Source of the DNA: Synechococcus sp. CBW1004
GTDB lineage: Bacteria; Cyanobacteriota; Cyanobacteriia; PCC-6307; Cyanobiaceae
Length of the DNA: 64,000 bases
NCBI RefSeq assembly: GCF_015840715.1
Contig: NZ_CP060397.1
Span: forward strand, 1,240,001-1,304,000
Direction: 5' to 3'
The translations under genes and the position numbers were made by a program. Every line of letters begins with the position of its first letter. Position 1 is the first letter of the stretch. Under the pieces are notes generated by a model. That model was given only the letters and a program-made list of their open reading frames with translations, did not search any database and was not told where the DNA came from. This document shows, one piece after another, positions 17,568 to 27,167 of this stretch.

Positions 17568-18370
17568 GGCTTGACATTAACTCCCAATAGACAAAGAGCG
17601 CGTTTTTTGATATATTCAACAGTCATATCATATCCATACTCAGTTGCATCATTAGCGTAAAACCACGAAAGTGTGTTGATTGAAGCATTACTTAAAGGCT
17701 TCGTAGGGACTATTTGCGGAGACTTAGCTTCCAAGGAGAGGCTCGGCCAACCACTTTTCCATAATGACTTGGCGATCATGTTTGAGCCAAACTCAAACCA
17801 GTCAGAAGACAAGGACTCAAACCTGATTATTTGTATTTTGGGGGCAATTGGTAGTCCTGTAGTGTCAAGGTAATCTTGCATTGTTCGTGCGTGAGATGCA
17901 TCATCATGGCTGGCAATAAAGCCGCTATCGTGAGAAAACAAATATGAAACATACTCGTTTATATCAGGATATTTTTTGTATCTATAGTGACTTCGCCAAG
18001 ATGAAATAAATCGGTCTAAGGGATGACGTACTACCGAAAAGAATATTAGAGAGGCTAGATCTTGCTTACTGATGAGCCCCAACCAAAAAAGCTCTTTGAT
18101 TGTTAGGTGCTGTTTACATGTCATAAGATTTTGCCATCCATAAGCTGAATCATGAATTAACGAATACTGAATGCTTTGATTTATGTTGTTAACTAGTAGT
18201 TTATTGCATATCGCCTTGCCAATTGGAGTGGAGGCAAGACGATAATAAATCCTTGCTGGTGAATGTGTGCCATGGTTTAGCCGAGACTGAGATAACAGCG
18301 ACCGCTCGATTGATGTGCCTGCCGTTTTTGGAATATGCACAAAGAAAAGGTTTTTGTTTATGCGAGGCAT
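17564..18370 (-). CDS. Sulfotransferase (PAPS-dependent, carbohydrate type)
   Basis: A 268-aa protein with FFVHIPKTAGTSIERSL at residues 9-25, the 5'-phosphosulfate-binding loop of the Sulfotransfer_2 group, and FFSVVRHPLDRFISSW at about 110-125, the 3'-phosphate-binding motif. It would transfer sulfate from PAPS to a sugar hydroxyl. It is the first gene of a six-gene overlapping operon that includes a fucosyltransferase-like protein, so a sulfated glycan is the natural product to propose. It is distinctly AT-richer than the following genes. IS-B2 copy a lies 110 bp upstream and reads toward it. Confidence 0.82.
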   Translation of the reverse strand: MPRINKNLFFVHIPKTAGTSIERSLLSQSRLNHGTHSPARIYYRLASTPIGKAICNKLLVNNINQSIQYSLIHDSAYGWQNLMTCKQHLTIKELFWLGLISKQDLASLIFFSVVRHPLDRFISSWRSHYRYKKYPDINEYVSYLFSHDSGFIASHDDASHARTMQDYLDTTGLPIAPKIQIIRFESLSSDWFEFGSNMIAKSLWKSGWPSLSLEAKSPQIVPTKPLSNASINTLSWFYANDATEYGYDMTVEYIKKRALCLLGVNVKP

Positions 18371-18485
18371 AGATGTTGGCGATTAATGTTTAATGTAGAG
18401 GGGCCTGATTCATTTCAGGTATATACAATTGTTTTTCATGAGGAGGATTTGGAGCTATGGTCTCACTATCATCATGTTCTGATTA

Positions 18486-20247
18486 GGGACTCCTGAAAAA
18501 CGACTCGCGTGCCTCACTGGGGCAAGCCGACGAACAGGGGTGATGGCAGCTCGAATCCGCGGCTTTACAGCAACCGGCGATTCGGCTGCCTCAAACTGGC
18601 AAATGCTTCTTGGCGCCACCAAGAGCCAGCCAAGACGTTGTAACGCACAAAAACCAGGAATAAATCGCGACAAAAAAGAGGCGGAGGAGCCTCAGGATCT
18701 TCTCGGCACACATCACCAGGAATGCCATCGAGATCGTCGTTTCTGCACCCTGAGGCAGGCGAGCCATGATCAACTGAAGTGAATACTTGCGCTTCCCTGA
18801 ACCAAAGACACCCTCAACCTCGTTTCGCTTGCGCTGGTCAGCGCTGAGCTGCTGCTTGTGCACAGCGTTGACTCCTGGATCCTTCGGTGGCCTCCCAAGT
18901 CGTTTGCCAGATAGTCGGATATTGTTCCTCGTACAGAAGTTTCGATTCTTAGTGTTGATGTAGATGCGATCGGCGCAGATGCGCTCAGGGTAGCAGCCAT
19001 GCTCTCGCTTGTACTTCTTGGCTTGTGAAATCAAGTCTTCGGACTCATTGTACGGATCCCAGCTGATCCTGTGAAGGAAGGCAAAGCCATTGCGCACGGA
19101 AACACTAATTTTGGCACCAAACTCAAAAGCGGCTCTTGCTTTGCCACGAGCAATGGGGCGAACATGTCGCTGAATCAAGTTGACGATGCGGTCGGGCATG
19201 CTGCGTGTCTTGGAGTACAGCAAGATCGTCTGCTGTCGGTGCAGCTCACTGATCACGAGAAGCTTCTGCCACCAATGCGTCTTGAGACCCGAAAGGGTTG
19301 CGCCAGAGGCGATCAGGGCATCGATGGCATCAAGATTGCGCTGCAGGTAGTCGAGCTGGCGGCGTATTGCGGCTTTTGTTTTGCGACGACGTGGCTTTTT
19401 CTGCTTGGCGACATTGAGGAAAGCAGGACGCGACCTGCCTCGATCATATCGAGGCTTATGCTTACGCAGATCTGGGTGCTGACTGCGCAGATCATCAATG
19501 ATTCGTTCGGTTGACTCCCTCGCCTCATTGAGTAGCTTCAGATCAGTGGGATAGGTGATGTCGGCTGGCGTGCAAGAGGCATCGATGGTCAATGTTCCCC
19601 AGTTCTTGTCCTCGGGCCAATCTGCTGGCTTCACGAAATCGTCAATGGAGATCTGGGTTCCAGCATCAACACTTGGATCGTCGGGGTGGTCGTCATCTTG
19701 CCGTGACGACACAGCCTCGATCACCATGGCCTTACCGCGTTCTGCAATCAGTTCGTTGATCCGCTTGAGGTCATCCTCTGAGAAACGCTTGCGGAAATGC
19801 ACCATCATCGACGGGTCGAATGGTGATTTACTGGTGTAGCCGGCAAAACCCAAAAAATACTGCATGTATGCATTTTCTCGGATCTGCTCGACGGTTTCCT
19901 CATCGCTCAAGCCAAGGCGCTGCTTAATGAACAGCGCACCAAATGCCAATCTCACAGACTTCGCGGGGGCACCAGTCGTGGGGCTGAACTGAGGGGCATA
20001 CGTTTCTTCCAGCTCATCCCATGGCATCAGAGAGGAGAAGATCACCCAGCGGTTGTCCGGGTCCAATGTTCCGCCAAAAGGGAGATGGAACGCCTCGATT
20101 GAAAGCTGCCCGTTATGGTGTTTCCGGTACATCTACTGGGTTGAACAGTTGCAGCAATCATCGATTGCCCCTTGCAAGGCCAGTTTAGCGAGCCTCGACC
20201 GCTGAAACCAGCTGCGCTGCAGTCGATCTGGCTTTTTCAGGAGTCCC
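18486..20247 (-). mobile_element. IS-B2 copy a (1,762 bp)
   Basis: Inverted ends GGGACTCCTGAAAAA (18486) and TTTTTCAGGAGTCCC (ends 20247), flanked by the 6-bp duplication TGATTA (18480-18485 and 20248-20253). It is nearly identical to the copy at 21666-23427. The transposase points toward the sulfotransferase operon, whose first start codon is 116 bp away. Confidence 0.92.
18591..20132 (-). CDS. IS-B2 transposase, copy a
   Basis: A 513-aa transposase related to the 516-aa IS-B1 protein. FHLPFGGTLDPDNRWV and GAPAKSVRLAFGALFIKQ mark the N-terminal domain. LTIDASCTPADITYPTDL, FGAKISVSVRNGF, ICADRIYINTKNRN and RNEVEGVFGSGKRKY mark the DDE core. It is intact. Confidence 0.9.
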   Translation of the reverse strand: MYRKHHNGQLSIEAFHLPFGGTLDPDNRWVIFSSLMPWDELEETYAPQFSPTTGAPAKSVRLAFGALFIKQRLGLSDEETVEQIRENAYMQYFLGFAGYTSKSPFDPSMMVHFRKRFSEDDLKRINELIAERGKAMVIEAVSSRQDDDHPDDPSVDAGTQISIDDFVKPADWPEDKNWGTLTIDASCTPADITYPTDLKLLNEARESTERIIDDLRSQHPDLRKHKPRYDRGRSRPAFLNVAKQKKPRRRKTKAAIRRQLDYLQRNLDAIDALIASGATLSGLKTHWWQKLLVISELHRQQTILLYSKTRSMPDRIVNLIQRHVRPIARGKARAAFEFGAKISVSVRNGFAFLHRISWDPYNESEDLISQAKKYKREHGCYPERICADRIYINTKNRNFCTRNNIRLSGKRLGRPPKDPGVNAVHKQQLSADQRKRNEVEGVFGSGKRKYSLQLIMARLPQGAETTISMAFLVMCAEKILRLLRLFFVAIYSWFLCVTTSWLALGGAKKHLPV

Positions 20248-20417
20248 TGATTAGGTCAGCGTGGGCGCTTCTAAGGCATAACGACCTTTATAAGCCTAGG
20301 AATTATTAAAGCAATGTCATCCGGCTCGTGTCTAGCCAAGTATTGCGGATATAAGTCTGTCGCGCATAGATATGCGCCCACCTCCCCAAAGACGCCGTTG
20401 AATCCGACCAGATCGCA

Positions 20418-21086
20418 GTGTCAGCAATACATCTAACTGGGACAATGGGGCATGAGCAAGACTTCCGACTCTGGAATCCAGAGCAGACGCTGCTGCTCCC
20501 GCCGTCACCGGTGGACTGGCTGCCAGAGAACCATCTGGTGTTCATCCTTCTGGATTTGGCGGCTGAACTGAATCTCGGCGAGATCAAAGCCTACTTGCGC
20601 CAGAAGGATCCCCGCGGTGAGAAGGCGTATGACAAGCGGATGATGGTTATGCTGCTCCTCGATGCCTACTGCGTTGCCCTGCCCGGCGAAAGGAAGATCG
20701 AGAAAGCCTGCTGGGAACACGCGAATATCGATGTGTTCACCATAAACCAGCAACCTGATCACAGCCGCATCAGCGATTTCTGGCGCCGCCATCTCGATGC
20801 CTTGGCCGGTCTGTTTGTGCAGGTTCTGCGGCTCAGTCAGAAAGCCGGTCTGGCAAGCATGGGACGTGTGGAACTGGACGGCATCAAGATCCGTGCGAAT
20901 GCCAGCAAGCACAAGGCGATGAGCTACTAGCGGATGCTCAGGTCAGAGCGTCAGCTGGAGGGTGAGATGCGTGCTTTACTGCGCAAGGCCGAGCTGATGG
21001 TCGCCCAAGAGGATGACCAATACGGCAGGTGCACACGGGTTGATGAGCTACCGGCGGAGCTGCAGCGACGCTCAAGCAGGCTGGAG
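20418..21086 (+). pseudogene. IS1182-family transposase, N-terminal fragment
   Basis: The same family as the remnant at 1358-2947: FRLWNPEQTLLLPPSPVDWL, PRGEKAYDKRMMVMLLLDAY, TINQQPDHSRISDFW, ELDGIKIRANASKHKAMSY. A TAG at 20928-20930 interrupts the frame; translation would resume as RMLRSERQLEGEMRALLRKA. The homology ends abruptly near 21086, where a fragment of IS-B in the opposite orientation begins, so the catalytic part is absent. Confidence 0.82.
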
Positions 21087-21649
21087 GTTGTCGTCATCCT
21101 GGAGTCTCGACGTAGCCTCGATCACCATGGCCTTACGGCGTTCTGCGATCACTTCATTGATCCGATTGAGATCCTCTTCAGTGAAACGCTTGCGGAAATG
21201 AACCATCATTGATGGGTCGAACGGTGCCTTGCTGGAGTACCCAGCGAAATCCAGTAAAAACTGCATATGTGCATTCTCTCGGATCTGCTCGACGGTTTCC
21301 TCCTCGCTCAGACCAAGGCGCTGCTTGATGAACAGCGCACCAAATGCCAGTCTCACAGACTTCGCTGGGGCACCAGTCATGGGGCTGAACTGAGTGACAT
21401 ATGTTTCTTCCAGCTCTTCCCATGGCATCAGAGAGGAGAAGATAACCCAGCGATTGTCCGGGTCTAATGTGCCGCCAAAAGGGAGATGGAACGCCTCGAT
21501 TGAAAGCTGCCCGTTATAGTGTTTTTTGTACATCTACTGGGTTGAACGGCCACAGCAATCATCGATTGCCCCTTGGCAAGGTCAGTTTAGCGAGCCTCGA
21601 CCGCTGAAACCAACTGCGCCGCAGTCGATCTGGCATTTTCAGGAGTCCC
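21072..21649 (-). pseudogene. Truncated IS-B element with transposase N-terminus
   Basis: The right 560 bp of an IS-B2-like element, ending in the inverted repeat TTTTCAGGAGTCCC at 21649. The 153-codon frame (21533-21072) matches the transposase N-terminus (FHLPFGGTLDPDNRWV, SMMVHFRKRFTEEDLNRINE) and then diverges into the joined IS1182 fragment. Several substitutions relative to the intact copies show it is an older insertion. Confidence 0.83.
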
Positions 21650-21665
21650 TAAATATCAATAATTA

Positions 21666-23427
21666 GGGACTCCTGAAAAACGACTCGCGTGCCTCACTGG
21701 GGCAAGCCGACGAACAGGGGTGATGGCAGCTCGAATCCGCGGCTTTACAGCAACCGGCGATTCGGCTGCCTCAAACTGGCAAATGCTTCTTGGCGCCACC
21801 AAGAGCCAGCCAAGACGTTGTAACGCACAAAAACCAGGAATAAATCGCGACAAAAAAGAGGCGGAGGAGCCTCAGGATCTTCTCGGCACACATCACCAGG
21901 AATGCCATCGAGATCGTCGTTTCTGCACCCTGAGGCAGGCGAGCCATGATCAACTGAAGTGAATACTTGCGCTTCCCTGAACCAAAGACACCCTCAACCT
22001 CGTTTCGCTTGCGCTGGTCAGCGCTGAGCTGCTGCTTGTGCACAGCGTTGACTCCTGGATCCTTCGGTGGCCTCCCAAGTCGTTTGCCAGATAGTCGGAT
22101 ATTATTCCTCGTACAGAAGTTTCGATTCTTAGTGTTGATGTAGATGCGATCGGCGCAGATGCGCTCAGGGTAGCAGCCATGCTCTCGCTTGTACTTCTTG
22201 GCTTGTGAAATCAAGTCTTCGGACTCATTGTACGGATCCCAGCTGATCCTGTGAAGGAAGGCAAAGCCATTGCGCACGGAAACACTAATTTTGGCACCAA
22301 ACTCAAAAGCGGCTCTTGCTTTGCCACGAGCAATGGGGCGAACATGTCGCTGAATCAAGTTGACGATGCGGTCGGGCATGCTGCGTGTCTTGGAGTACAG
22401 CAAGATCGTCTGCTGTCGGTGCAGCTCACTGATCACGAGAAGCTTCTGCCACCAATGCGTCTTGAGACCCGAAAGGCTTGCGCCAGAGGCGATCAGGGCA
22501 TCGATGACATCAAGATTGCGCTGCAGGTAGTCGAGCTGGCGGCGTATTGCGGCTTTTGTTTTGCGACGACGTGGCTTTTTCTGCTTGGCGACATTGAGGA
22601 AAGCAGCACGCGCCCTGCCTCGATCATATCGAGGCTTATGCTTACGCAGATCTGGGTGCTGACTGCGCAGATCATCAATGATTCGTTCGGTTGACTCCCT
22701 CGCCTCATTGAGTAGCTTCAGATCAGTGGGATAGGTGATGTCGGCTGGCGTGCAAGAGGCATCGATGGTCAATGTTCCCCAGTTCTTGTCCTCGGGCCAA
22801 TCTGCTGGCTTCACGAAATCGTCAATGGAGATCTGGGTTCCAGCATCAACACTTGGATCGTCGGGGTGGTCGTCATCTTGCCGTGACGACACAGCCTCGA
22901 TCACCATGGCCTTACCGCGTTCTGCAATCAGTTCGTTGATCCGCTTGAGGTCATCCTCTGAGAAACGCTTGCGGAAATGCACCATCATCGGCGGGTCGAA
23001 TGGTGATTTACTGGTGTAGCCGGCAAAACCCAAAAAATACTGCATGTATGCATTTTCTCGGATCTGCTCGACGGTTTCCTCATCGCTCAAGCCAAGGCGC
23101 TGCTTAATGAACAGCGCACCAAATGCCAATCTCACAGACTTCGCGGGGGCACCAGTCGTGGGGCTGAACTGAGGGGCATACGTTTCTTCCAGCTCTTCCC
23201 ATGGCATCAGAGAGGAGAAGATCACCCAGCGGTTGTCCGGGTCCAATGTTCCGCCAAAAGGGAGATGGAACGCCTCGATTGAAAGCTGCCTGTTATGGTG
23301 TTTCCGGTACATCTACTGGGTTGAACAGTTGCAGCAATCATCGATTGCCCCTTGCAAGGCCAGTTTAGCGAGCCTCGACCGCTGAAACCAGCTGCGCTGC
23401 AGTCGATCTGGCTTTTTCAGGAGTCCC
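21666..23427 (-). mobile_element. IS-B2 copy b (1,762 bp)
   Basis: Same ends as copy a (GGGACTCC at 21666, GGAGTCCC ending 23427), with the 6-bp duplication TAATTA at 21660-21665 and 23428-23433. Only a few scattered base differences from copy a indicate recent transposition. Confidence 0.92.
21771..23312 (-). CDS. IS-B2 transposase, copy b
   Basis: A 513-aa intact transposase differing from copy a at a handful of residues (for example MYRKHHNRQ instead of MYRKHHNGQ). It has the same DDE motifs as copy a. Confidence 0.9.
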   Translation of the reverse strand: MYRKHHNRQLSIEAFHLPFGGTLDPDNRWVIFSSLMPWEELEETYAPQFSPTTGAPAKSVRLAFGALFIKQRLGLSDEETVEQIRENAYMQYFLGFAGYTSKSPFDPPMMVHFRKRFSEDDLKRINELIAERGKAMVIEAVSSRQDDDHPDDPSVDAGTQISIDDFVKPADWPEDKNWGTLTIDASCTPADITYPTDLKLLNEARESTERIIDDLRSQHPDLRKHKPRYDRGRARAAFLNVAKQKKPRRRKTKAAIRRQLDYLQRNLDVIDALIASGASLSGLKTHWWQKLLVISELHRQQTILLYSKTRSMPDRIVNLIQRHVRPIARGKARAAFEFGAKISVSVRNGFAFLHRISWDPYNESEDLISQAKKYKREHGCYPERICADRIYINTKNRNFCTRNNIRLSGKRLGRPPKDPGVNAVHKQQLSADQRKRNEVEGVFGSGKRKYSLQLIMARLPQGAETTISMAFLVMCAEKILRLLRLFFVAIYSWFLCVTTSWLALGGAKKHLPV

Positions 23428-23505
23428 TAATTACAGAATAATCATCAAGGATGCTTCGGCGTCTAAAAGCTCTTCGAGATATATATTAAGTGATGGACTC
23501 GCTGA

Positions 23506-24736
23506 GGAAGCTCTGATCAAGACCGGGAATTGAGCGCAAGCGTGTCTCATTCTCGTCAATGAGACACAAGTGGGGTATTTTGTCCTTGGCTACTCGCCAG
23601 GTGCTCCAATCCAGGGCCTGACTGGCTTATTTCTCGTGAGTTCCCCGATCATTTTTGGCTGCTCACCCTCAAGATGGCACACTTATTCTGTCATTTACGC
23701 TGTAGAAGGACAACGTTCGCGCACCATCCAGAGATTGGCGAGGGCAAACAGCATCGTCAGCTTGAGGTTGTTCTTGCGGATGCCTCGGTAGAAGACCTTC
23801 CGAAATCCAAACTGGCACTTGATGATCCGAAATGGATGCTCCACCTTTGCCCTGACATGTGCTTTCGCCGCCTCCATCAGATCCAGCAGTCTTCCCTCTG
23901 GGGTGTCCGCTAGAACTCGGCGCTGTCCGGGCTTCATGGCGATGCGCATCTCTGCTTCGCAGTCCTTGAACGCCTCACGCTTTTCGATGCCGATGTGGCC
24001 AGAGTCGCCGTAGATCACGCGTTCCTCGCCATGGACGCGATCGGGTGCCGTGTTCAGCTCATGGACGTTGGCAGCCGTGCTCACCACGGAATGGACCAGA
24101 CCCGAGGCTGCATCCACACCGATGTGGCACCGCATCCCAAAGAACCACTGGTTGCCTTTGGCCACCGAGTGCATTTCAGGATCCCGCTCGCCCGTCTTGT
24201 TCTTGGTTGAACTGGGAGCGTTGATGATTGTGGCATCGAGGATCGTACCCTCCTTAAGCATCACGCCCTTCTCCCGCAGGCTCTGGTTCACCGTCTCCAG
24301 GATCTGCTCTGCTATCCGATTCTCTTCCAGGAGGTGGCGGAAGTTCAGGATCGTCGTCTCGTCAGGGATCCGGTCCTCAACCATGTCGATCCCAGCAAAG
24401 CGGCGGAAGCAGGGGGTATCGATCAGCATCTCCTCCATCAAGGGATCGGAAAGCGTGAACCACTGCTGCAGCAGGTGGATGCGCAGCATCACCTCCAGCG
24501 GAAACGGTGGGCGCCCGCCCTTGGCAGAAGGCCTGTGGTACACAGGCGAAATCAAGGCCAGGAAAGGATCCCAGGGCACTGTGGCTTCCATCTCATCGAG
24601 GAAGCGCTGCCGGCGCGTTTTCTTCTTGGCGTAGGTCTGCTCGTAGTCCGTGAAACCCAACTGGAGGGGGGCCGCCATCCGCTGCCAGTCTCATTATTGG
24701 AACTGTACTGATTCTATCGGGTTTTTCAGGGGTTCC
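23506..24736 (-). mobile_element. IS-A copy 2 (1,231 bp)
   Basis: Ends GGAAGCTCTG (23506) and GGGGTTCC (ending 24736), with the 4-bp duplication CTGA at 23502-23505 and 24737-24740. It is inserted near the 3' end of the GT10 fucosyltransferase gene. Rejoining the flanks shows the gene originally ended FISESIT-stop; only its last few codons are displaced. Confidence 0.93.
23695..24678 (-). CDS. IS-A transposase (IS5 family), copy 2
   Basis: A 327-aa intact transposase, the same as copy 1 except for single residues (RRVLADTPEG here, RRVLPDTPEG in copies 1 and 3). The DDE motifs GTILDATI, YGDSGHIGIEK and VEHPFRIIKCQFGF are present. Confidence 0.92.
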   Translation of the reverse strand: MAAPLQLGFTDYEQTYAKKKTRRQRFLDEMEATVPWDPFLALISPVYHRPSAKGGRPPFPLEVMLRIHLLQQWFTLSDPLMEEMLIDTPCFRRFAGIDMVEDRIPDETTILNFRHLLEENRIAEQILETVNQSLREKGVMLKEGTILDATIINAPSSTKNKTGERDPEMHSVAKGNQWFFGMRCHIGVDAASGLVHSVVSTAANVHELNTAPDRVHGEERVIYGDSGHIGIEKREAFKDCEAEMRIAMKPGQRRVLADTPEGRLLDLMEAAKAHVRAKVEHPFRIIKCQFGFRKVFYRGIRKNNLKLTMLFALANLWMVRERCPSTA

Positions 24737-25734
24737 CTGATGAATCTTGCCTTTGAAAATACCCTTGACAGCAATGAGTTCGAATATTTAAATGGATTTG
24801 AAATTTTGATTGCCGAGGATGCAGATATTATCGAGCAAGCTCTATGCAGATATCCATGATAATCACACAGCATATTATTGATTGCGATCTGATAGTTTGC
24901 TAATGCGTACTTTCTCATATTTCGGTACTTTTCCAAGGAAATAGTCGAAAGAACGGCAAGTAACTCATCTATTGTGTCAAAGAAAATGATCCCTCTTGCG
25001 TCAAAGTACTGTTCAACCTCACGGGTGCCATGGTAAATTGGGATTGCGCCTGCAAGTATGCAGTCTATTAGTTTTTCGGTAAAGTATAGAGGACTTGAAG
25101 TGTTTTCCATCGCGATCGAAAAGGCGTACGGAATCAAGGCATCCTGCTTGTTGGCAATAGGATTTGTGCTTCGGCCAAACAAATCTACACTATCTATAGA
25201 TAGTAGTAAGTCTATAACATCTCTTCTCAGAATACGAGAAATATGAGAAGGTGGTGGATTGGAGGATTATATACTAATAATGGCCGAACAAAGCTTGATT
25301 TTTTTTGATGCATTTGGAATTGGACTTGATCTCAGATAAGGATTTAGATTAACCATATTACTACTATATGGCAGAAGCTGAAAAATATTATTTGTCGCCA
25401 CCTGTCCCCTATGATGCGTTAAAATTAGATTAAATCTCTTTAAAAGCAGAGGAACTATTTTTTTGTCATAGATATTAGGCAGAAGATGAGACTCCTTAAG
25501 CAAGGCAACGCGCTTTGCTTTGGGTATGTAAAATGGGAGTTTGGCAAGGCATAAATCATCTGATATTAAGTATAGGTAGTAGTCATAATTTAGCTTCTGC
25601 CAAGGCCGGACAATATCAACTATGGTTTTAGAAAATCCCTCAAAGCGGTAGTCTAGGTTATAGGTGAGTGGCTGCGTTCCCCAACTTCTTTGTTCAATCT
25701 GAGCAATTCGTAATTCCTTCATGACTAAGGCCAA
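24694..25734 (-). pseudogene. GT10 fucosyltransferase with one in-frame stop
   Basis: Would transfer fucose from GDP-fucose in alpha-1,3/1,4 linkage. The N-terminal part (25734-25267, from MKELRIAQIEQRSWGTQ) ends KLCSAIISI followed by TAA. The same frame then continues without a start codon through PPSHISRILRRDVIDLLLS and DLFGRSTNPI. Then comes the GT10 signature AFSIAMENTSSPLYFTEKLI with DCILAGAIPIYHGTREVEQY. One base change (for example AAA to TAA at 25267-25269) is therefore the only inactivating change in the catalytic region. The 3' end reads into IS-A copy 2, which replaces the last seven residues. The gene is AT-rich. Confidence 0.82.
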
Positions 25735-25936
25735 AAAGAGACTAGGCTAATAATGAACTCTGGGCATTTAAAAATTTCGCTTATTCACGCTACATTATTC
25801 GATTGCACAGTTATGCCTGCGAGGAGCTGTCTGTGCGAATATGCCATTTGCGTCAGCAACAAGGTTCGCCCTTTATGGTGGCGGATCTTTCCTGAAAAGG
25901 CATGATCAGTTGCCAAGGGTTATAGAATAAGATTAA

Positions 25937-27167
25937 GGAAGCTCTGATCAAGACCGGGAATTGAGCGCAAGCGTGTCTCATTCTCGCCAATGAGACACAA
26001 GTGGGGTATTTTGTCCTTGGCTACTCGCCAGGTGCTCCAATCCAGGGCCTGACTGGCTTATTTCTCGTGAGTTCCCCGATCATTTTTGGCTGCTCACCCT
26101 CAAGATGGCACACTTATTCTGTCATTTACGCTGTAGAAGGACAACGTTCGCGCACCATCCAGAGATTGGCGAGGGCAAACAGCATCGTCAGCTTGAGGTT
26201 GTTCTTGCGGATGCCTCGGTAGAAGACCTTCCGAAATCCAAACTGGCACTTGATGATCCGAAATGGATGCTCCACCTTTGCCCTGACATGTGCTTTCGCC
26301 GCCTCCATCAGATCCAGCAGTCTTCCCTCTGGGGTGTCCGGTAGAACTCGGCGCTGTCCGGGCTTCATGGCGATGCGCATCTCTGCTTCGCAGTCCTTGA
26401 ACGCCTCACGCTTTTCGATGCCGATGTGGCCAGAGTCGCCGTAGATCACGCGTTCCTCGCCATGGACGCGATCGGGTGCCGTGTTCAGCTCATGGACGTT
26501 GGCAGCCGTGCTCACCACGGAATGGACCAGACCCGAGGCTGCATCCACACCGATGTGGCACCGCATCCCAAAGAACCACTGGTTGCCTTTGGCCACCGAG
26601 TGCATTTCAGGATCCCGCTCGCCCGTCTTGTTCTTGGTTGAACTGGGAGCGTTGATGATTGTGGCATCGAGGATCGTACCCTCCTTAAGCATCACGCCCT
26701 TCTCCCGCAGGCTCTGGTTCACCGTCTCCAGGATCTGCTCTGCTATCCGATTCTCTTCCAGGAGGTGGCGGAAGTTCAGGATCGTCGTCTCGTCAGGGAT
26801 CCGGTCCTCAACCATGTCGATCCCAGCAAAGCGGCGGAAGCAGGGGGTATCGATCAGCATCTCCTCCATCAAGGGATCGGAAAGCGTGAACCACTGCTGC
26901 AGCAGGTGGATGCGCAGCATCACCTCCAGCGGAAACGGTGGGCGCCCGCCCTTGGCAGAAGGCCTGTGGTACACAGGCGAAATCAAGGCCAGGAAAGGAT
27001 CCCAGGGCACTGTGGCTTCCATCTCATCGAGGAAGCGCTGCCGGCGCGTTTTCTTCTTGGCGTAGGTCTGCTCGTAGTCCGTGAAACCCAACTGGAGGGG
27101 GGCCGCCATCCGCTGCCAGTCTCATTATTGGAACTGTACTGATTCTATCGGGTTTTTCAGGGGTTCC
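25937..27167 (-). mobile_element. IS-A copy 3 (1,231 bp)
   Basis: Same ends as copies 1 and 2, with the duplication TTAA at 25933-25936 and 27168-27171. The TTAA is part of the stop codon region of a decayed reading frame on the minus strand (27168-27378). Confidence 0.93.
26126..27109 (-). CDS. IS-A transposase (IS5 family), copy 3
   Basis: A 327-aa intact transposase with the IS5-family DDE motifs (GTILDATIINAP, VIYGDSGHIGIEKREAF, VEHPFRIIKCQFGF). Confidence 0.92.
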   Translation of the reverse strand: MAAPLQLGFTDYEQTYAKKKTRRQRFLDEMEATVPWDPFLALISPVYHRPSAKGGRPPFPLEVMLRIHLLQQWFTLSDPLMEEMLIDTPCFRRFAGIDMVEDRIPDETTILNFRHLLEENRIAEQILETVNQSLREKGVMLKEGTILDATIINAPSSTKNKTGERDPEMHSVAKGNQWFFGMRCHIGVDAASGLVHSVVSTAANVHELNTAPDRVHGEERVIYGDSGHIGIEKREAFKDCEAEMRIAMKPGQRRVLPDTPEGRLLDLMEAAKAHVRAKVEHPFRIIKCQFGFRKVFYRGIRKNNLKLTMLFALANLWMVRERCPSTA

